This document shows positions 8,592-17,870 of a stretch of DNA of 64,000 nt, one piece after another. Each line of letters starts with the position of its first letter. Position 1 is the first letter of the stretch. A program made the translations under genes and the position numbers. The stretch is from CAWCDJ01 sp963794265 (GTDB lineage Bacteria; Acidobacteriota; Terriglobia; Bryobacterales; Bryobacteraceae), in the NCBI GenBank assembly GCA_963794265.1, contig CAWCDJ010000005.1, forward strand, positions 682,001 through 746,000. Direction: 5' to 3'. The notes beneath the pieces are model-generated. The model searched no databases. It saw nothing but the letters and a program-made list of their open reading frames with translations, and was not told the origin of the DNA.

Positions 8592-9014
8592 TTATGGCTC
8601 ACCAAGCAAATGCAGGGCCACGCTCCGGCGATGATGTGCCGCCCGGTGCTCGAAGACGTAGATGCCTTGCCAGGTGCCCAGGGCAAGGCGCCCGTCTTCC
8701 ACCGGAATCGAAAGCTGCGTGAGGGTAAGGGCGGCGCGGATATGGGCGGGCATATCGTCGGGCCCTTCGATGGTATGGCGGTAGAGGCGATTTTCGTCGG
8801 GAACCAGTCGCTCGAAAAAGCAGTTCAGATCGTACACCACGTCGGGATCGGCGTTTTCCTGGACCGTGAGCGACGCCGAAGTATGCTGAATGAACAGGGT
8901 CAGCAGGCCTGTTTGGACGGGCTGCGCGGCGACCCATCGCGCCACTTCGCGCGTGACGTCATAGAGGCCCTTGCCGCGCGTCGGGACCTGGATCCGGTGC
9001 GTGAATTGGCGCAA
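8592..9014 (-). CDS. YjbQ/UPF0047 family protein
   Basis: A 140-residue single-domain protein of the UPF0047 (YjbQ) family, members of which have been reported to show thiamine-phosphate synthase activity as a secondary reaction; the physiological role remains unclear. The family hallmarks are the N-terminal QFTHRIQVPTRG, LFIQHTSASLTVQENADPDV (histidine and asparagine around the active pocket) and the C-terminal LGTWQGIYVFEHR. The start is TTG at 9012-9014. It is favoured because it puts the conserved N-terminus at residue 2, and the gene begins 5 bp after glmS ends. It continues the glmS transcript on the minus strand. Confidence 0.88.
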   Translation of the reverse strand: MRQFTHRIQVPTRGKGLYDVTREVARWVAAQPVQTGLLTLFIQHTSASLTVQENADPDVVYDLNCFFERLVPDENRLYRHTIEGPDDMPAHIRAALTLTQLSIPVEDGRLALGTWQGIYVFEHRAAHHRRSVALHLLGEP

Positions 9015-9019
9015 GCGAG

Positions 9020-10879
9020 CTACTCGACCGTCACGCTCTTGGCCAGGTTGCGCGGCTGATCCACGTCGCAGCCGCGGCGGACGGCGATGTGATAGGCCAG
9101 CAGTTGCAGCGGCACGATTTCGAGAATCGGCAGGAGCAGGTCGGAGGCGGCCGGGATCTCGATCACGTGATCGGCGGTCTTGCGCGCCTCGTGATCGCCC
9201 TCGGTCACCACCGCGACGACGATGCCCTCGCGTGCTTTGACTTCCTGGATATTGGAGAGGGTTTTCTCGTAAAGCACGCGGCTTTCCGCGCTCGCGGGGT
9301 CGCGGGTGGCCAGCACCACCACGGGCAGGTTTTCGTCGATCAGCGCGTTGGGGCCGTGTTTCATCTCGCCGGCGGGGTAGCCTTCGGCGTGGATATAGGA
9401 GATCTCCTTCAGCTTGAGCGCGCCTTCGAGCGCGATGGGGTAGTGAATGCCGCGGCCCAAAAACAGCGAGTCCCGCGAGTGGTGCAGGGTGCGGGCCAGC
9501 GCCTCGTAAACCGGGTCATGCGACAGCACGGTTTCGAGCTTGGCGGGAATGTGCAGGAGTTCCTGCACCAGGCAGCGGGAGGTGTCCTCGTCCAGATGAT
9601 GATTGGCCTGGCCGAGGTGCATGGCGAGGATGAACAGCGCGGTCAACTGGCAGGTGAACGCCTTGGTGGAGGCCACGCCGATTTCCGGGCCGGCGTGCGT
9701 GTAAATTGTACCGGCGGCCTCGCGGGTGATCATGGAACCGACCACGTTACAGATGGCCAGCGTCTTCGAGTCCTTCTGCTTGGCTTCGCGCTGGGCGGCC
9801 AGCGTATCGGCCGTTTCGCCCGATTGCGAGATCACCACCGTGAGGGTATCGCTCGAAACCAGCGGATCGCGATAGCGGAACTCGCTGCCGTAATCGACTT
9901 CCACGGGGAGCCGCGCCAGCCGTTCGATCATGAACTTGCCGGCGAGGGCGGCGTGCCAACTGGTGCCGCAGGCGATGATCCGCACCTGGCGAAAGCGCGT
10001 GAACTCGGCTGCGGAGATGTCCATCTCGTCGAGGAAAATGCGGCCGGTCTCCTGACCGACGCGGCCCAGCGTGGTGTCGCGGACGGCGCGGGGCTGCTCG
10101 TAGATTTCCTTCAGCATGAAATGCTGATAGCCGCCCTTTTCCGCTTGAATGGGGTTCCAGAGAATGCGGGAAACCTGGCGCACCACGGGACGGCCGTCGA
10201 AATCGCTGAGCCGCACGCCTTCCGGGGTGAGCACCGCCATATCGCCGTCCCCCAGGAAGAACATGTCCTGGGTATGGCTGAGGATGGCCGGAACGTCAGA
10301 AGCCACGAAGTATTCGTTGTCGCCGATGCCGATGACGACAGGCGGGCCGGAGCGCGCGGCGACGATCTTATTCGGGTCGCTGCTCGAGATCACCGCCAGG
10401 GCAAAAACTCCCGTGAGCTCTTTGACGGCGGCGCGCACGGCCTCTTCCAGATTGTGACGGAAATGTTTTTCGACCAGGTGGGCGATGACCTCGGTGTCGG
10501 TTTCGGTCTTGAACTCGTGACCCTCGGCCTGGAGCTGCTGTTTGAGCGAAAGGTAATTTTCGACGATGCCGTTATGCACCACCACGACCTGACCCTTGCA
10601 GTCGCGGTGCGGATGCGCGTTCTCCTCGGTAGGGCGGCCGTGCGTGGCCCAGCGGGTATGGCCTATACCGAAAGAGCCGTCGACCGGGCTCATCCGGATG
10701 GCATCTTCCAGGTTGCGCAACTTGCCCTTGGCACGGCGGACTTCTAGCTGGTTTTCACCATCGCCGCAGTACACCGCAAGCCCGGCGGAGTCGTAACCGC
10801 GATACTCCAGCCGCTTCAGACCCTCCAGGATGATCGGAACGGCCTTGCCGGTCCCAATATAGCCGACGATTCCGCACAT
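9020..10879 (-). CDS. glmS: Glutamine-fructose-6-phosphate aminotransferase (isomerizing)
   Basis: A 619-residue enzyme that makes glucosamine-6-phosphate, the first committed step to UDP-GlcNAc, peptidoglycan and lipid A. The N-terminus is MCGIVGYIG, so removal of Met exposes the catalytic Cys of the type II glutamine amidotransferase domain (residues 2 to about 230). Two SIS sugar-isomerase domains follow, with CGTSWHAALAGK and SQSGETADTLAAQREAK, and the C-terminus DVDQPRNLAKSVTVE is typical. The ATG at 10877-10879 was chosen for this reason; the open frame extends 18 codons further. It heads the operon glmS-yjbQ-SBBP-reductase. No glmS ribozyme is evident in the short leader. Confidence 0.97.
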   Translation of the reverse strand: MCGIVGYIGTGKAVPIILEGLKRLEYRGYDSAGLAVYCGDGENQLEVRRAKGKLRNLEDAIRMSPVDGSFGIGHTRWATHGRPTEENAHPHRDCKGQVVVVHNGIVENYLSLKQQLQAEGHEFKTETDTEVIAHLVEKHFRHNLEEAVRAAVKELTGVFALAVISSSDPNKIVAARSGPPVVIGIGDNEYFVASDVPAILSHTQDMFFLGDGDMAVLTPEGVRLSDFDGRPVVRQVSRILWNPIQAEKGGYQHFMLKEIYEQPRAVRDTTLGRVGQETGRIFLDEMDISAAEFTRFRQVRIIACGTSWHAALAGKFMIERLARLPVEVDYGSEFRYRDPLVSSDTLTVVISQSGETADTLAAQREAKQKDSKTLAICNVVGSMITREAAGTIYTHAGPEIGVASTKAFTCQLTALFILAMHLGQANHHLDEDTSRCLVQELLHIPAKLETVLSHDPVYEALARTLHHSRDSLFLGRGIHYPIALEGALKLKEISYIHAEGYPAGEMKHGPNALIDENLPVVVLATRDPASAESRVLYEKTLSNIQEVKAREGIVVAVVTEGDHEARKTADHVIEIPAASDLLLPILEIVPLQLLAYHIAVRRGCDVDQPRNLAKSVTVE

Positions 10880-10953
10880 GCCACTATTATAGGGGCGGTG
10901 CCTTACCCGTCCGCCGGGAGACGAACCGGCCAATGTACGATTACGGGCCGCGG

Positions 10954-11199
10954 TCAGTCGATGATTTCGACTCGGTACTCTTCGATCACCGGATTGGCGA
11001 GCACTTCGTGCGCGGCGGTTTCGACTTCCTTTTGTGCCTGTTCGCGAGTGACACCCTCGGCAATCGAGATATCGAAGAACTTACCCTGGCGGACGTCGGC
11101 GATGCCATGATAGCCAAGGCCGTTGAGGGCCGAACGGACCGTCTGCCCCTGCGGATCGAGCACGGTGGTCTTCAGCAATACGAAAACGCGAGCTTTCAT
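10954..11199 (-). CDS. purS: Phosphoribosylformylglycinamidine synthase subunit PurS
   Basis: An 81-residue protein that bridges PurL and PurQ in the three-subunit FGAM synthase of purine synthesis. The sequence runs from MKARVFVLLK through DPQGQTVRSALNGLGY and VRQGKFFDI to the PVIEEYRVEI end, matching the family over its full length. The ATG at 11197-11199 has a GAGG ribosome site 6 bases upstream. The longer open frame upstream is antisense to murI and has no similarity. It is divergent from murI and lies 74 bp upstream of glmS on the same strand. No purL or purQ gene follows here. Confidence 0.95.
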   Translation of the reverse strand: MKARVFVLLKTTVLDPQGQTVRSALNGLGYHGIADVRQGKFFDISIAEGVTREQAQKEVETAAHEVLANPVIEEYRVEIID

Positions 11200-11254
11200 G
11201 GAAACCTCGATTATCGCACGATAAACGGCCCGGAACGTGCATCGGAATCTGGGA

Positions 11255-12067
11255 ATGACTGTTAAGCCATTGCTTCGCCGGGGCATCGGAGTATTCGATT
11301 CGGGTGCCGGTGGACTTACTGTGTTGCAGGCGCTGCGGCGCCGCATGCCGCACCGCGATTTCGTGTACCTGGGCGATACGGCCAGGGTGCCGTACGGGCG
11401 TAAACCGCCCCAGATGGTGCGCGAATTCGCCGATGAAATTGCCGATTTCCTATGGGGCCTGGGCGTGGAAGCCCTGGTGGTGGCCTGCAACACGGCTTCG
11501 GCGGTGGCCCTGCCCGGGCTGGCCGACCGTGGCGACACTCCGGTGTGGGGCGTAATCGACCCGGGTGTGGAAGCCGCGACACGCGCCACCCGCTCGGGAC
11601 GGGTCGGCGTGATCGGAACCAAGGGTACGATCGCGAGCGGCGCGTACCAGCGACGGCTGGAAGCCAAAGGGATGCAGGTTTGGGCGCAGGCCTGCCCCAT
11701 GTTGGTGCACGCGGTGGAAGAAGGCCTGGCGGAATCGCCCGAATGCGAACTGCTGGTACGGCATTACCTGAGCGCGCGGCCAAAGATCGACACGCTGGTG
11801 CTGGGGTGCACGCACTACCCGCTGCTCCGCCGCGTGATCGAGCGCGTGGTGGGCGATGAAGTCGCGCTGGTGGATAGCGCGGAGGTCACGGCCGAACGCG
11901 TGAGCGAGGCCCTGGGAGCGGCGCCGGGGACCGGCCAGGAAGGGCGCGTGGTGCATTATGTGACCGGGGATCCGGCGGCATTTGCCCACACGGCCAAGAC
12001 CATCGGCGGGATAGAGGGCGAGATTATTCCTCTGCCCGTGACGGAACTGGCCGCAGTGGTAGGATAG
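11255..12067 (+). CDS. murI: Glutamate racemase
   Basis: A 270-residue cofactor-independent racemase that supplies D-glutamate for the peptidoglycan stem peptide. The two catalytic cysteines are C78 (VVACNTAS) and C185 (VLGCTHYP). The N-terminal GVFDSGAGGLTVL and YLGDTARVPYG are diagnostic. The ATG at 11255 is preferred; a GTG at 11237 would add 6 residues. The gene is divergent from purS across 55 bp and convergent with ftsZ at the end of the division cluster. Its last codons and TAG stop (GTA GGA TAG, 12059-12067) are formed by the dispersed hairpin repeat that fills the gap to ftsZ. Confidence 0.96.
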   Translation: MTVKPLLRRGIGVFDSGAGGLTVLQALRRRMPHRDFVYLGDTARVPYGRKPPQMVREFADEIADFLWGLGVEALVVACNTASAVALPGLADRGDTPVWGVIDPGVEAATRATRSGRVGVIGTKGTIASGAYQRRLEAKGMQVWAQACPMLVHAVEEGLAESPECELLVRHYLSARPKIDTLVLGCTHYPLLRRVIERVVGDEVALVDSAEVTAERVSEALGAAPGTGQEGRVVHYVTGDPAAFAHTAKTIGGIEGEIIPLPVTELAAVVG

Positions 12068-12101
12068 GCCTCCCGGCCTGGCCAGGCGAGCCCGGCTCGC
12101 C
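12059..12101. repeat. Stop-associated double-hairpin repeat, copy B
   Basis: It begins with GTAGGATAG, which encodes Val-Gly-stop of murI. Hairpin AGGCC-TCCC-GGCCT is at 12066-12079, then a 7 bp hairpin GGCGAGC-CCG-GCTCGCC at 12085-12101. It ends at the base before the ftsZ stop codon, so it fills the whole junction of two convergent genes. A likely role is a two-way terminator. Confidence 0.8.
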
Positions 12102-13295
12102 TTAATTCAACAAGCGGCCCTGGCGCAGATAAGCCGGCGTGTCCAGGTCGTCGAGGTCCAGCATGGGCTCGGTCTCCGCGACCATCTCGGGCTCCGTTTC
12201 CGCCGCAGGCTCGGCCTGGGCGGCGGCGGCTTCCCGCACCACCGGCTCGGGCTCGGCTTCGGGCTCCGCAATACGCGTCACCGGAACGACTCCACGGCGC
12301 TCCGCGGGAATCGAGCTCTCGGGGCGGAAACCCGTGGCGATCACGGTAACCTTCACCGAGTCTTCCATGGCTTCGTTCAGAATCACACCGAAGTTGATCT
12401 GCACATCGTCGCATTCGGCGGCCTGCCGGATAATCGAGCAGGCTTCGTTCACTTCGTGGAATCCCAGTTTGCTGGAACCGGTGATGTTGATCAGCATGCT
12501 GCGCGAGCCGGCGATCTTGGTGTCTTCGAGCAGCGGGCAACTGATGGCCTGACGGGCGGCCTCGATCACGGCGTTCTCGCCGCGGGTGATAGCCGTGCCC
12601 ATCATCGCGTAGCCCATCCCCACCATGGCGGCCTTGATATCGGCGAAGTCGCGGTTAATGGCGCCGGTAGTGTTGATGATGTCGCTGATGCCCTGCACCG
12701 CCTGGCGCAACAGGTCGTCGGCGACTTTGAAAGCCTGGAAAAAACCGGTGCCGCGGGGTACCAGCGAGAGCAGCCGGTCATTCGGAATCGCAATCACGGT
12801 GTCGACCGTGGAAGCCAGCTTGTGCAGCCCCTCCTCGGCCATCCGCATGCGGCGCGGGCCTTCGAAGCCGAAAGGTTTGGTGACCACGGCGATGGTGAGC
12901 GCGTCGAGTTCCTTGGCGAGCGAGGCGATTACCGGCGCCGCGCCGGTCCCGGTGCCGCCGCCGAGCCCGGCGGTAACGAACACCAGGTCGGCTCCCTGAA
13001 GCACTTCGACGATCCGGTCGGTATTTTCGAGAGCGGCCTGGCGGCCGATTTCGGCGTTGGACCCGGCCCCCAGCCCGTTGGTCATTTTGGCGCCGAGTTG
13101 CAGCTTGTTCGGCACCTGGCATGCCGAGAGCGCCTGCGAATCGGTATTCATGGCGTAGAACTCCACGCCGTCGAGCCCTTCCGCCACCATGCGGGCCACG
13201 GCGTTCGATCCGCCGCCACCCACGCCAATCACTTTCATGCGCGTTCCCGAGCGCGCTTCTTCCTCGATTTCGTACTTGAGATCGTCGAATCCCAT
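12102..13295 (-). CDS. ftsZ: Cell division GTPase FtsZ
   Basis: A 397-residue tubulin homologue that polymerises into the division ring at mid-cell. The GTP-binding signature GGGTGTG is at residues 112-118 and the T7 loop NRDFADI is present. After the globular core (to about residue 330) comes a linker rich in Glu, Ala and Pro with repeated EPE/ETEP motifs, and then the conserved C-terminal peptide DDLDTPAYLRQGR, which in other bacteria docks to FtsA and ZipA. It is the last gene of the dcw operon, 27 bp after ftsA, and is convergent with murI. Confidence 0.98.
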   Translation of the reverse strand: MGFDDLKYEIEEEARSGTRMKVIGVGGGGSNAVARMVAEGLDGVEFYAMNTDSQALSACQVPNKLQLGAKMTNGLGAGSNAEIGRQAALENTDRIVEVLQGADLVFVTAGLGGGTGTGAAPVIASLAKELDALTIAVVTKPFGFEGPRRMRMAEEGLHKLASTVDTVIAIPNDRLLSLVPRGTGFFQAFKVADDLLRQAVQGISDIINTTGAINRDFADIKAAMVGMGYAMMGTAITRGENAVIEAARQAISCPLLEDTKIAGSRSMLINITGSSKLGFHEVNEACSIIRQAAECDDVQINFGVILNEAMEDSVKVTVIATGFRPESSIPAERRGVVPVTRIAEPEAEPEPVVREAAAAQAEPAAETEPEMVAETEPMLDLDDLDTPAYLRQGRLLN

Positions 13296-13322
13296 GAGAG
13301 CCTCCCCTTGAACTTTGTGCGC

Positions 13323-14522
13323 CTAGCGCAGAATCTTTCCCAGCCAGCCGGCGGCTTCGCGCTGGTTCTCCACCTGCGTCTTGAGCTGTCCCGAGTACAT
13401 CGCCAGGCCGGCGGCAGTGCACCACTCCGGATCGTTCATGGAATCCGGCCAATCCTGAATTCCAACCGCCAGGCCGTAGCGCGCCTGGCATTGCAGCTCG
13501 CGCTCGGCAATATCGCAGAGGTCCGGCAGGCGCGCCGCGGCGCCGGTCAGGAACACGCCGCCGATCAGCGAGCGGTCCATCCCTACGCGCGCCAGCTCGC
13601 CGCGCACGAAGTGGAATAGCTCCGTAGCGCGGGCTTCCAGAATCTGGTTTACGAATTTGCGCTGCGCGTGGCGCCGCTCGCGGTTTTCCGGCGTGGGCAT
13701 CTCGACCAGCACGTTCTCGAGGCAGCTACCCGAAACCGCGCAGCCGAATTCGAGCTTGATCAGTTCGGCGTCTTCGTAAGCCAGGGTCAATCCCTGGGCG
13801 AGATCCCGGGTGAAGTGATCGCCGCAGATCTTTACGGTGGAGGCGAGGTGCATGGCATCGCCGGAATAAACCACGAGCTCGGTGGAGTGCGAGCCGATGT
13901 CTACGACCGCGATGCCCTCGCGCCGCTCCTCGGGCAGCACCGCGGCGTAGCAGGCGGCCATGCCTTCAAACACGGACTCCTCCGCCAGGAGGTGCGCCTG
14001 GTTTACCGCGCCGATCAGGGAATTGTGCTCCTGCACCGAAGCGATCACGACATGGACGTTGATTTCGAGGCGCGAGGCGAGCATGCGGCGCGGGTCGCGA
14101 TGGCCGGGGTGATCGTCCACCACAAAATCCTGCGGGAACAACTGCAGCACCATGTGGTCTTCCTGGAGCTGCACGTGCGAGGCGCGGTCCACCACGCGGT
14201 TCACGTCGCGCTGCTCGATTTCCCGGGCATGCCCCAGTTCGATCACGCCGCGGCCGTTGGCGCCGCGCACGGTCGGGCCGCCCATCCCGACCACCACCGA
14301 TTCCACCGACACCTGCGAGTTGGCCTCGGCTTCGCGCAGCGCGGCGAGAATCGACGCGGCCACCGCGCCCTGGTCCGCGATCCGGCCTTTGACCCAACCA
14401 TGGGACTCGGAAGCGCCGCAGCCGAGAAAGCGCAGGCAGCCCCCTTCCATAACGCAGACCACCAGCCTGGTGCGGCGGCTGCCTGCGTCGAGTCCGACTG
14501 CGTACAATGGTTTCACTGCCAT
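13323..14522 (-). CDS. ftsA: Cell division protein FtsA
   Basis: A 399-residue actin-like ATPase that anchors FtsZ filaments to the membrane. The N-terminal phosphate loop GLDAGSRRTRLVV, the 1C (SHS2) region around VESVVVGMGG...RGVIELG, the second phosphate motif VVDIGSHSTELVVYSG and the adenosine motif GGVFLTGAAARLPDL are all present. The C-terminal AAGWLGKILR is the expected amphipathic membrane-targeting helix. It lies 5 bp after ftsQ and 27 bp before ftsZ on the minus strand. Length is slightly under the usual 410-420 residues. Confidence 0.95.
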   Translation of the reverse strand: MAVKPLYAVGLDAGSRRTRLVVCVMEGGCLRFLGCGASESHGWVKGRIADQGAVAASILAALREAEANSQVSVESVVVGMGGPTVRGANGRGVIELGHAREIEQRDVNRVVDRASHVQLQEDHMVLQLFPQDFVVDDHPGHRDPRRMLASRLEINVHVVIASVQEHNSLIGAVNQAHLLAEESVFEGMAACYAAVLPEERREGIAVVDIGSHSTELVVYSGDAMHLASTVKICGDHFTRDLAQGLTLAYEDAELIKLEFGCAVSGSCLENVLVEMPTPENRERRHAQRKFVNQILEARATELFHFVRGELARVGMDRSLIGGVFLTGAAARLPDLCDIAERELQCQARYGLAVGIQDWPDSMNDPEWCTAAGLAMYSGQLKTQVENQREAAGWLGKILR

Positions 14523-14527
14523 GGGCC

Positions 14528-15292
14528 CTATTCCTTCGCGGTAATGCGGTCATCCAGCCGCAGGTCGAATGTTTTGACCTCCGGAGAGTGCTTGCGGATC
14601 TCCGGGTAATGATTGACGAAATTCTGGTAGCGCCGGGCGAAATTGCCGTCGCCCAGAATCAACTCGACGGCCTGGTTATCCACTTGCGCCACGATGCGGA
14701 CGTTGTCGGGATCGCCGGCGTTGACCTCGGAAACATCCTTGGCCATGTACCCCAGCTCTTCCTGAACCCGCAGCAGGGTGCGGACATGCTCGCGCCGCTG
14801 GGCTTCGGTTTCGATCTCGCTGACGCCGCTGAGCACCGGAAACGTGAACTGCGCCTGCGGGGGCGGCTCGAGCAGCACGCCGTGGGAATCGATGAGCAGC
14901 ACGCCGGCGCGGAACAGGACGAAGGCCACGGGCTTGCGCTCGGTAAGGCGCACCGCCAGGCGGTTCGGCCAGATGCGCGAGACGGAAGCCTCTTCCACCC
15001 AGTCGATGCCCATCAGGCGGCGTTGGCGCTCGCCCAGCGGAACCAGAAACACGCTGCGGTCGAAATCGTCGGCGAAAACGCGCCGCACCCGGGAGCGCGG
15101 GGTGTAGCGAAGGCCCTGAATCGTGAGCGCATCCTTGCGGTCGCGCGAAAGCGTGAACTGGGAGTCGGCCAGTGCGAATTGCCGGACCTTCAGCGCGGCC
15201 ATGGCGGAGGAAACGCCGAGAATTCCCAGCATCGCTATGCCGAGCAACAGCCGCCGCCGGGAACCGTTCGATTTGGCGCTCGCGCGTGCCAT
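14528..15292 (-). CDS. ftsQ: Cell division protein FtsQ/DivIB
   Basis: A 254-residue bitopic membrane protein of the divisome that links FtsB/FtsL to the early ring. A short basic cytoplasmic tail (RASAKSNGSRRR) is followed by one membrane segment at about 14-33. The POTRA domain follows with LRYTPRSRVRRVF and the motif IDWVEEASVSRIWPNRLAVRLTERKPVA, which is the strongest family hallmark. The ATG at 15290-15292 is only one base from the TGA stop of murC, so the pair is probably translationally coupled. murB and ddl, which often precede ftsQ, are absent here. Confidence 0.93.
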   Translation of the reverse strand: MARASAKSNGSRRRLLLGIAMLGILGVSSAMAALKVRQFALADSQFTLSRDRKDALTIQGLRYTPRSRVRRVFADDFDRSVFLVPLGERQRRLMGIDWVEEASVSRIWPNRLAVRLTERKPVAFVLFRAGVLLIDSHGVLLEPPPQAQFTFPVLSGVSEIETEAQRREHVRTLLRVQEELGYMAKDVSEVNAGDPDNVRIVAQVDNQAVELILGDGNFARRYQNFVNHYPEIRKHSPEVKTFDLRLDDRITAKE

Positions 15293-15293
15293 C

Positions 15294-16673
15294 TCAGGCT
15301 TTCTCCCTCAATCGCTGCAGAATCTTTTCGCCGGCCTGGGAGACGCTTCCCGCTCCCAGGGTCATGACCAGGTCGCCCTCCTGCGCCACACTGACGAGCC
15401 CGTCGATGCCGTTTTCCATGCTGCCGGCGTACTCCACTCCGCGGTGGCCGAACTGGCGGATGCGCTCCACCAGCGCTTCGGCGGTGACGCCTTCGATCGG
15501 CTTTTCCGAGGCGGCGTAGATATCCATGACGAAAACGCTATCGGCCTGGTGGAACGATCGCGCGAACTCGTCCATCAGGTGGAACGTGCGCGTGTAGCGG
15601 TGCGGCTGAAACAGCACGTGGATGCGCCGGAAGCCGCACAGGCGGGCGCCGTCGAGCGTGGCGCGGATTTCGGTGGGATGGTGGCCGTAATCGTCCACCA
15701 CCGTCACGCCGGCTTCCTTGCCGCGCACCTGAAACCGCCGGTCCACACCGCTGAAAGTGGCCAGGGCTTCGCGGATGATATCGGGCTTGACCTCGAGTTC
15801 CATCGCAACCGCCACCGCCGCCATGGAGTTGAGCACGTTGTGGCGGCCGGGGATCCGAAGATGGAAGCGGCCGAGATCCGCCGTGCGGTAGCGCAGGCGG
15901 TAATCGGTCGAAAACGGACCGCTGCCGATCTCGGAGGATTGCATATCCGCCTGTGCCGTGGTGCCGTACGTGATGGTGCGGCGGTTGATCGAGGGCAGGA
16001 TGCCCTGCACGTTCGGGTCGTCCAGGCAGACGATGGCGGCGCCGTAGAACGGCACCTTGTTGACGAACTCGATGAATGCCGAGCGGATGGAGTCGAGCGA
16101 AGGGTAGTGATCCAGGTGCTCGCGGTCGATATTGGTGACCACCGCCAGGATCGGGGCCAGTTTGAGAAACGAGCCGTCGCTCTCATCCGCCTCCGCCACC
16201 AGGAAATCGCTGCGGCCCACACGGGCGTTCGAGCCGCCCATGGTGCCGACGCGGCCGCCGACCACCACCGTAGGGTCAAGCCCGGCGTAGTTCAGGATGG
16301 TGGCCGCCATCGACGTGGTCGTGGTCTTGCCGTGGCTGCCGGCCACCGCGATGCCGTACTTCAGCCGCATCAACTCGGCCAGCATCTCGCCGCGCGGAAT
16401 GATCGGGATCTGCAGCCGGCGCGCCTCCTGCACTTCGGGGTTCGATTCGTCCACCGCCGAGCTGACCACCAGCGCGCGGGCGCCGGCGATATTGGCGGCG
16501 CTATGGCCTTCGAACACATGTGCGCCCAGGGCGGCAAGCCGCTCGGTAATGGGCGAAAGCTTCACATCAGAACCGCTGATCTGGTAGCCGAGATTGAGCA
16601 GCACTTCAGCGATACCGCTCATTCCGATCCCGCCTATGCCCGCAAAATGGAGATGCTGGGGGCGAAAAAACAT
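15294..16673 (-). CDS. murC: UDP-N-acetylmuramate-L-alanine ligase
   Basis: A 459-residue cytoplasmic ligase that adds L-Ala to UDP-MurNAc using ATP. The N-terminal Rossmann motif FAGIGGIGMSGIAE, the ATP-binding GSHGKTTTTS (residues about 109-118), EADESDGSF and the C-terminal DDYGHHPTEI motif are all typical of MurC rather than of MurD, MurE or MurF. The start ATG at 16671-16673 follows murG by 50 bp, the largest non-coding gap in the operon apart from the repeat between ftsW and murG. It is followed one base later by ftsQ. Confidence 0.97.
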   Translation of the reverse strand: MFFRPQHLHFAGIGGIGMSGIAEVLLNLGYQISGSDVKLSPITERLAALGAHVFEGHSAANIAGARALVVSSAVDESNPEVQEARRLQIPIIPRGEMLAELMRLKYGIAVAGSHGKTTTTSMAATILNYAGLDPTVVVGGRVGTMGGSNARVGRSDFLVAEADESDGSFLKLAPILAVVTNIDREHLDHYPSLDSIRSAFIEFVNKVPFYGAAIVCLDDPNVQGILPSINRRTITYGTTAQADMQSSEIGSGPFSTDYRLRYRTADLGRFHLRIPGRHNVLNSMAAVAVAMELEVKPDIIREALATFSGVDRRFQVRGKEAGVTVVDDYGHHPTEIRATLDGARLCGFRRIHVLFQPHRYTRTFHLMDEFARSFHQADSVFVMDIYAASEKPIEGVTAEALVERIRQFGHRGVEYAGSMENGIDGLVSVAQEGDLVMTLGAGSVSQAGEKILQRLREKA

Positions 16674-16723
16674 TTCCTTAAAGTATTGTTCCGGCTCGCG
16701 AGCTAAGTGTCAATAGAATTCAC

Positions 16724-17791
16724 TCACCTTCCGCGCGCCGCCTCCTCCATAATTTCCGCCGCGCGCCCGGCCGCACCGGGTTTCGCGAGTCCGCGGGCCG
16801 CGCGCGCCATGCTTTCGAGTGCGCCCGCATCGCGGGCAAGTTCCTGAATCAGGGAACACAACTTCCCGCCGTCCATCCCGGCCTCGGGCACCATGCGGGC
16901 CGCTCCGGCCCGCGCCATGGCTTCGGCGTTGCGCGTCTGGTGATCGTCGGCGGCAAAAGGGAACGGCACCAGGATGGAGCCGCGGCCCGCGGCCGCAAGT
17001 TCCGAGACCGTTCCGGCGCCCGAGCGGCAGACCATCAGGTCGGCCGCCGCAAACGCTTCGGGCATGGCTGCGATGAACGGCACGACTTCGCCTTCGAGAC
17101 CCGTACCGGCGAATTCGGCGCGCAGCTTCTCGCATTCCGCGGGTCCGGTCTGCAGGACCAACCGTACCGCTACGCCGGATTGCCGCAGCAGGGGCCAACT
17201 TTCCCGTGCGATCCGGTTGAGCGCGCGCGAGCCCTGGCTGCCGCCGGTGATCAAGACCTGAAGCGGCCCGCTACGGCGCTTGGGCGGGATCCGGAAGAAC
17301 TCCTCGCGGACCGGAAGACCGGTGGTCTGGGTGCGCCCGGCGCGAAAGTACGAGGCAGTCTCGGGAAACGAAACGAGAGCGCGGGAAACGAAGCGGCCGA
17401 TCACGCGGTTGGTGAATCCCGGCACGGCGTTCGGCTCCATCACCACCACCGGCACGCGCGCGACCAGCGCCGCCATCACCGGCGGCCCGGCCACGTAGCC
17501 GCCCATGCTGAACACGGCGTCGGCCTCTTTGACGAACTTCCGGCAGGCGAGGGTCGTAGACGGCAACCTGAGAAGCGTGGACAGCCGCGTGGCCATGCCC
17601 ACCCGGTTCAGCCCGCCGATCTCGATCTTCTTCAACTCAAACCCTTCCGCGGGAACCAGCTTCGATTCCAAGCCCCGTTCCGTCCCCACAAAAAAAACTC
17701 TGTGGCCGCGCTGCCGCAGTTCGCGCGCCACCGCCAGCGCCGGGATCACATGCCCGCCGGAGCCGCCGCCCGCCATGAGGAACGCACTCAT
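16724..17791 (-). CDS. murG: UDP-GlcNAc: lipid I GlcNAc transferase MurG
   Basis: A 355-residue GT-B glycosyltransferase acting at the inner face of the membrane, converting lipid I to lipid II. The first glycine loop AGGGSGGHVIPA (8-19), the second GGYVAGP, the third ITGGSQGSRALN, and the UDP-GlcNAc site VCRSGAGTVSELAAAG...PFPFAADDHQTRNAEAM match the family. The ATG at 17789-17791 is the only sensible start. The gene is separated from the ftsW stop by a 75 bp double-hairpin repeat. It is followed by murC. Confidence 0.97.
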   Translation of the reverse strand: MSAFLMAGGGSGGHVIPALAVARELRQRGHRVFFVGTERGLESKLVPAEGFELKKIEIGGLNRVGMATRLSTLLRLPSTTLACRKFVKEADAVFSMGGYVAGPPVMAALVARVPVVVMEPNAVPGFTNRVIGRFVSRALVSFPETASYFRAGRTQTTGLPVREEFFRIPPKRRSGPLQVLITGGSQGSRALNRIARESWPLLRQSGVAVRLVLQTGPAECEKLRAEFAGTGLEGEVVPFIAAMPEAFAAADLMVCRSGAGTVSELAAAGRGSILVPFPFAADDHQTRNAEAMARAGAARMVPEAGMDGGKLCSLIQELARDAGALESMARAARGLAKPGAAGRAAEIMEEAARGR

Positions 17792-17795
17792 GGCA

Positions 17796-17870
17796 GGCTA
17801 GGCCTCCCGGCCTGCCCAGCGCGCGGAGCGCGCCTTTCGGCGCGTGGGCAGACCAGGAGGTCTACCCTAC
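17796..17870. repeat. Stop-associated double-hairpin repeat, copy C (complete inverted form)
   Basis: The most complete copy. The left arm has AGGCC-TCCC-GGCCT at 17800-17813. The centre has CGCGCC-TTTC-GGCGCG at 17829-17844. The right arm has AGACC-AGGA-GGTCT at 17850-17863 followed by ACCCTAC. Both stem strands of the right arm changed together (GC to AT pair), so pairing is kept. It fills the gap between ftsW and murG, which are transcribed in the same direction, and supplies the ftsW stop codon. Confidence 0.8.

Noticed and set aside
10880..10953. glmS ribozyme or other leader RNA before glmS
   Set aside because: The gap to purS is only 74 bp and shows none of the ribozyme's paired core; the element is essentially confined to Firmicutes and a few relatives.
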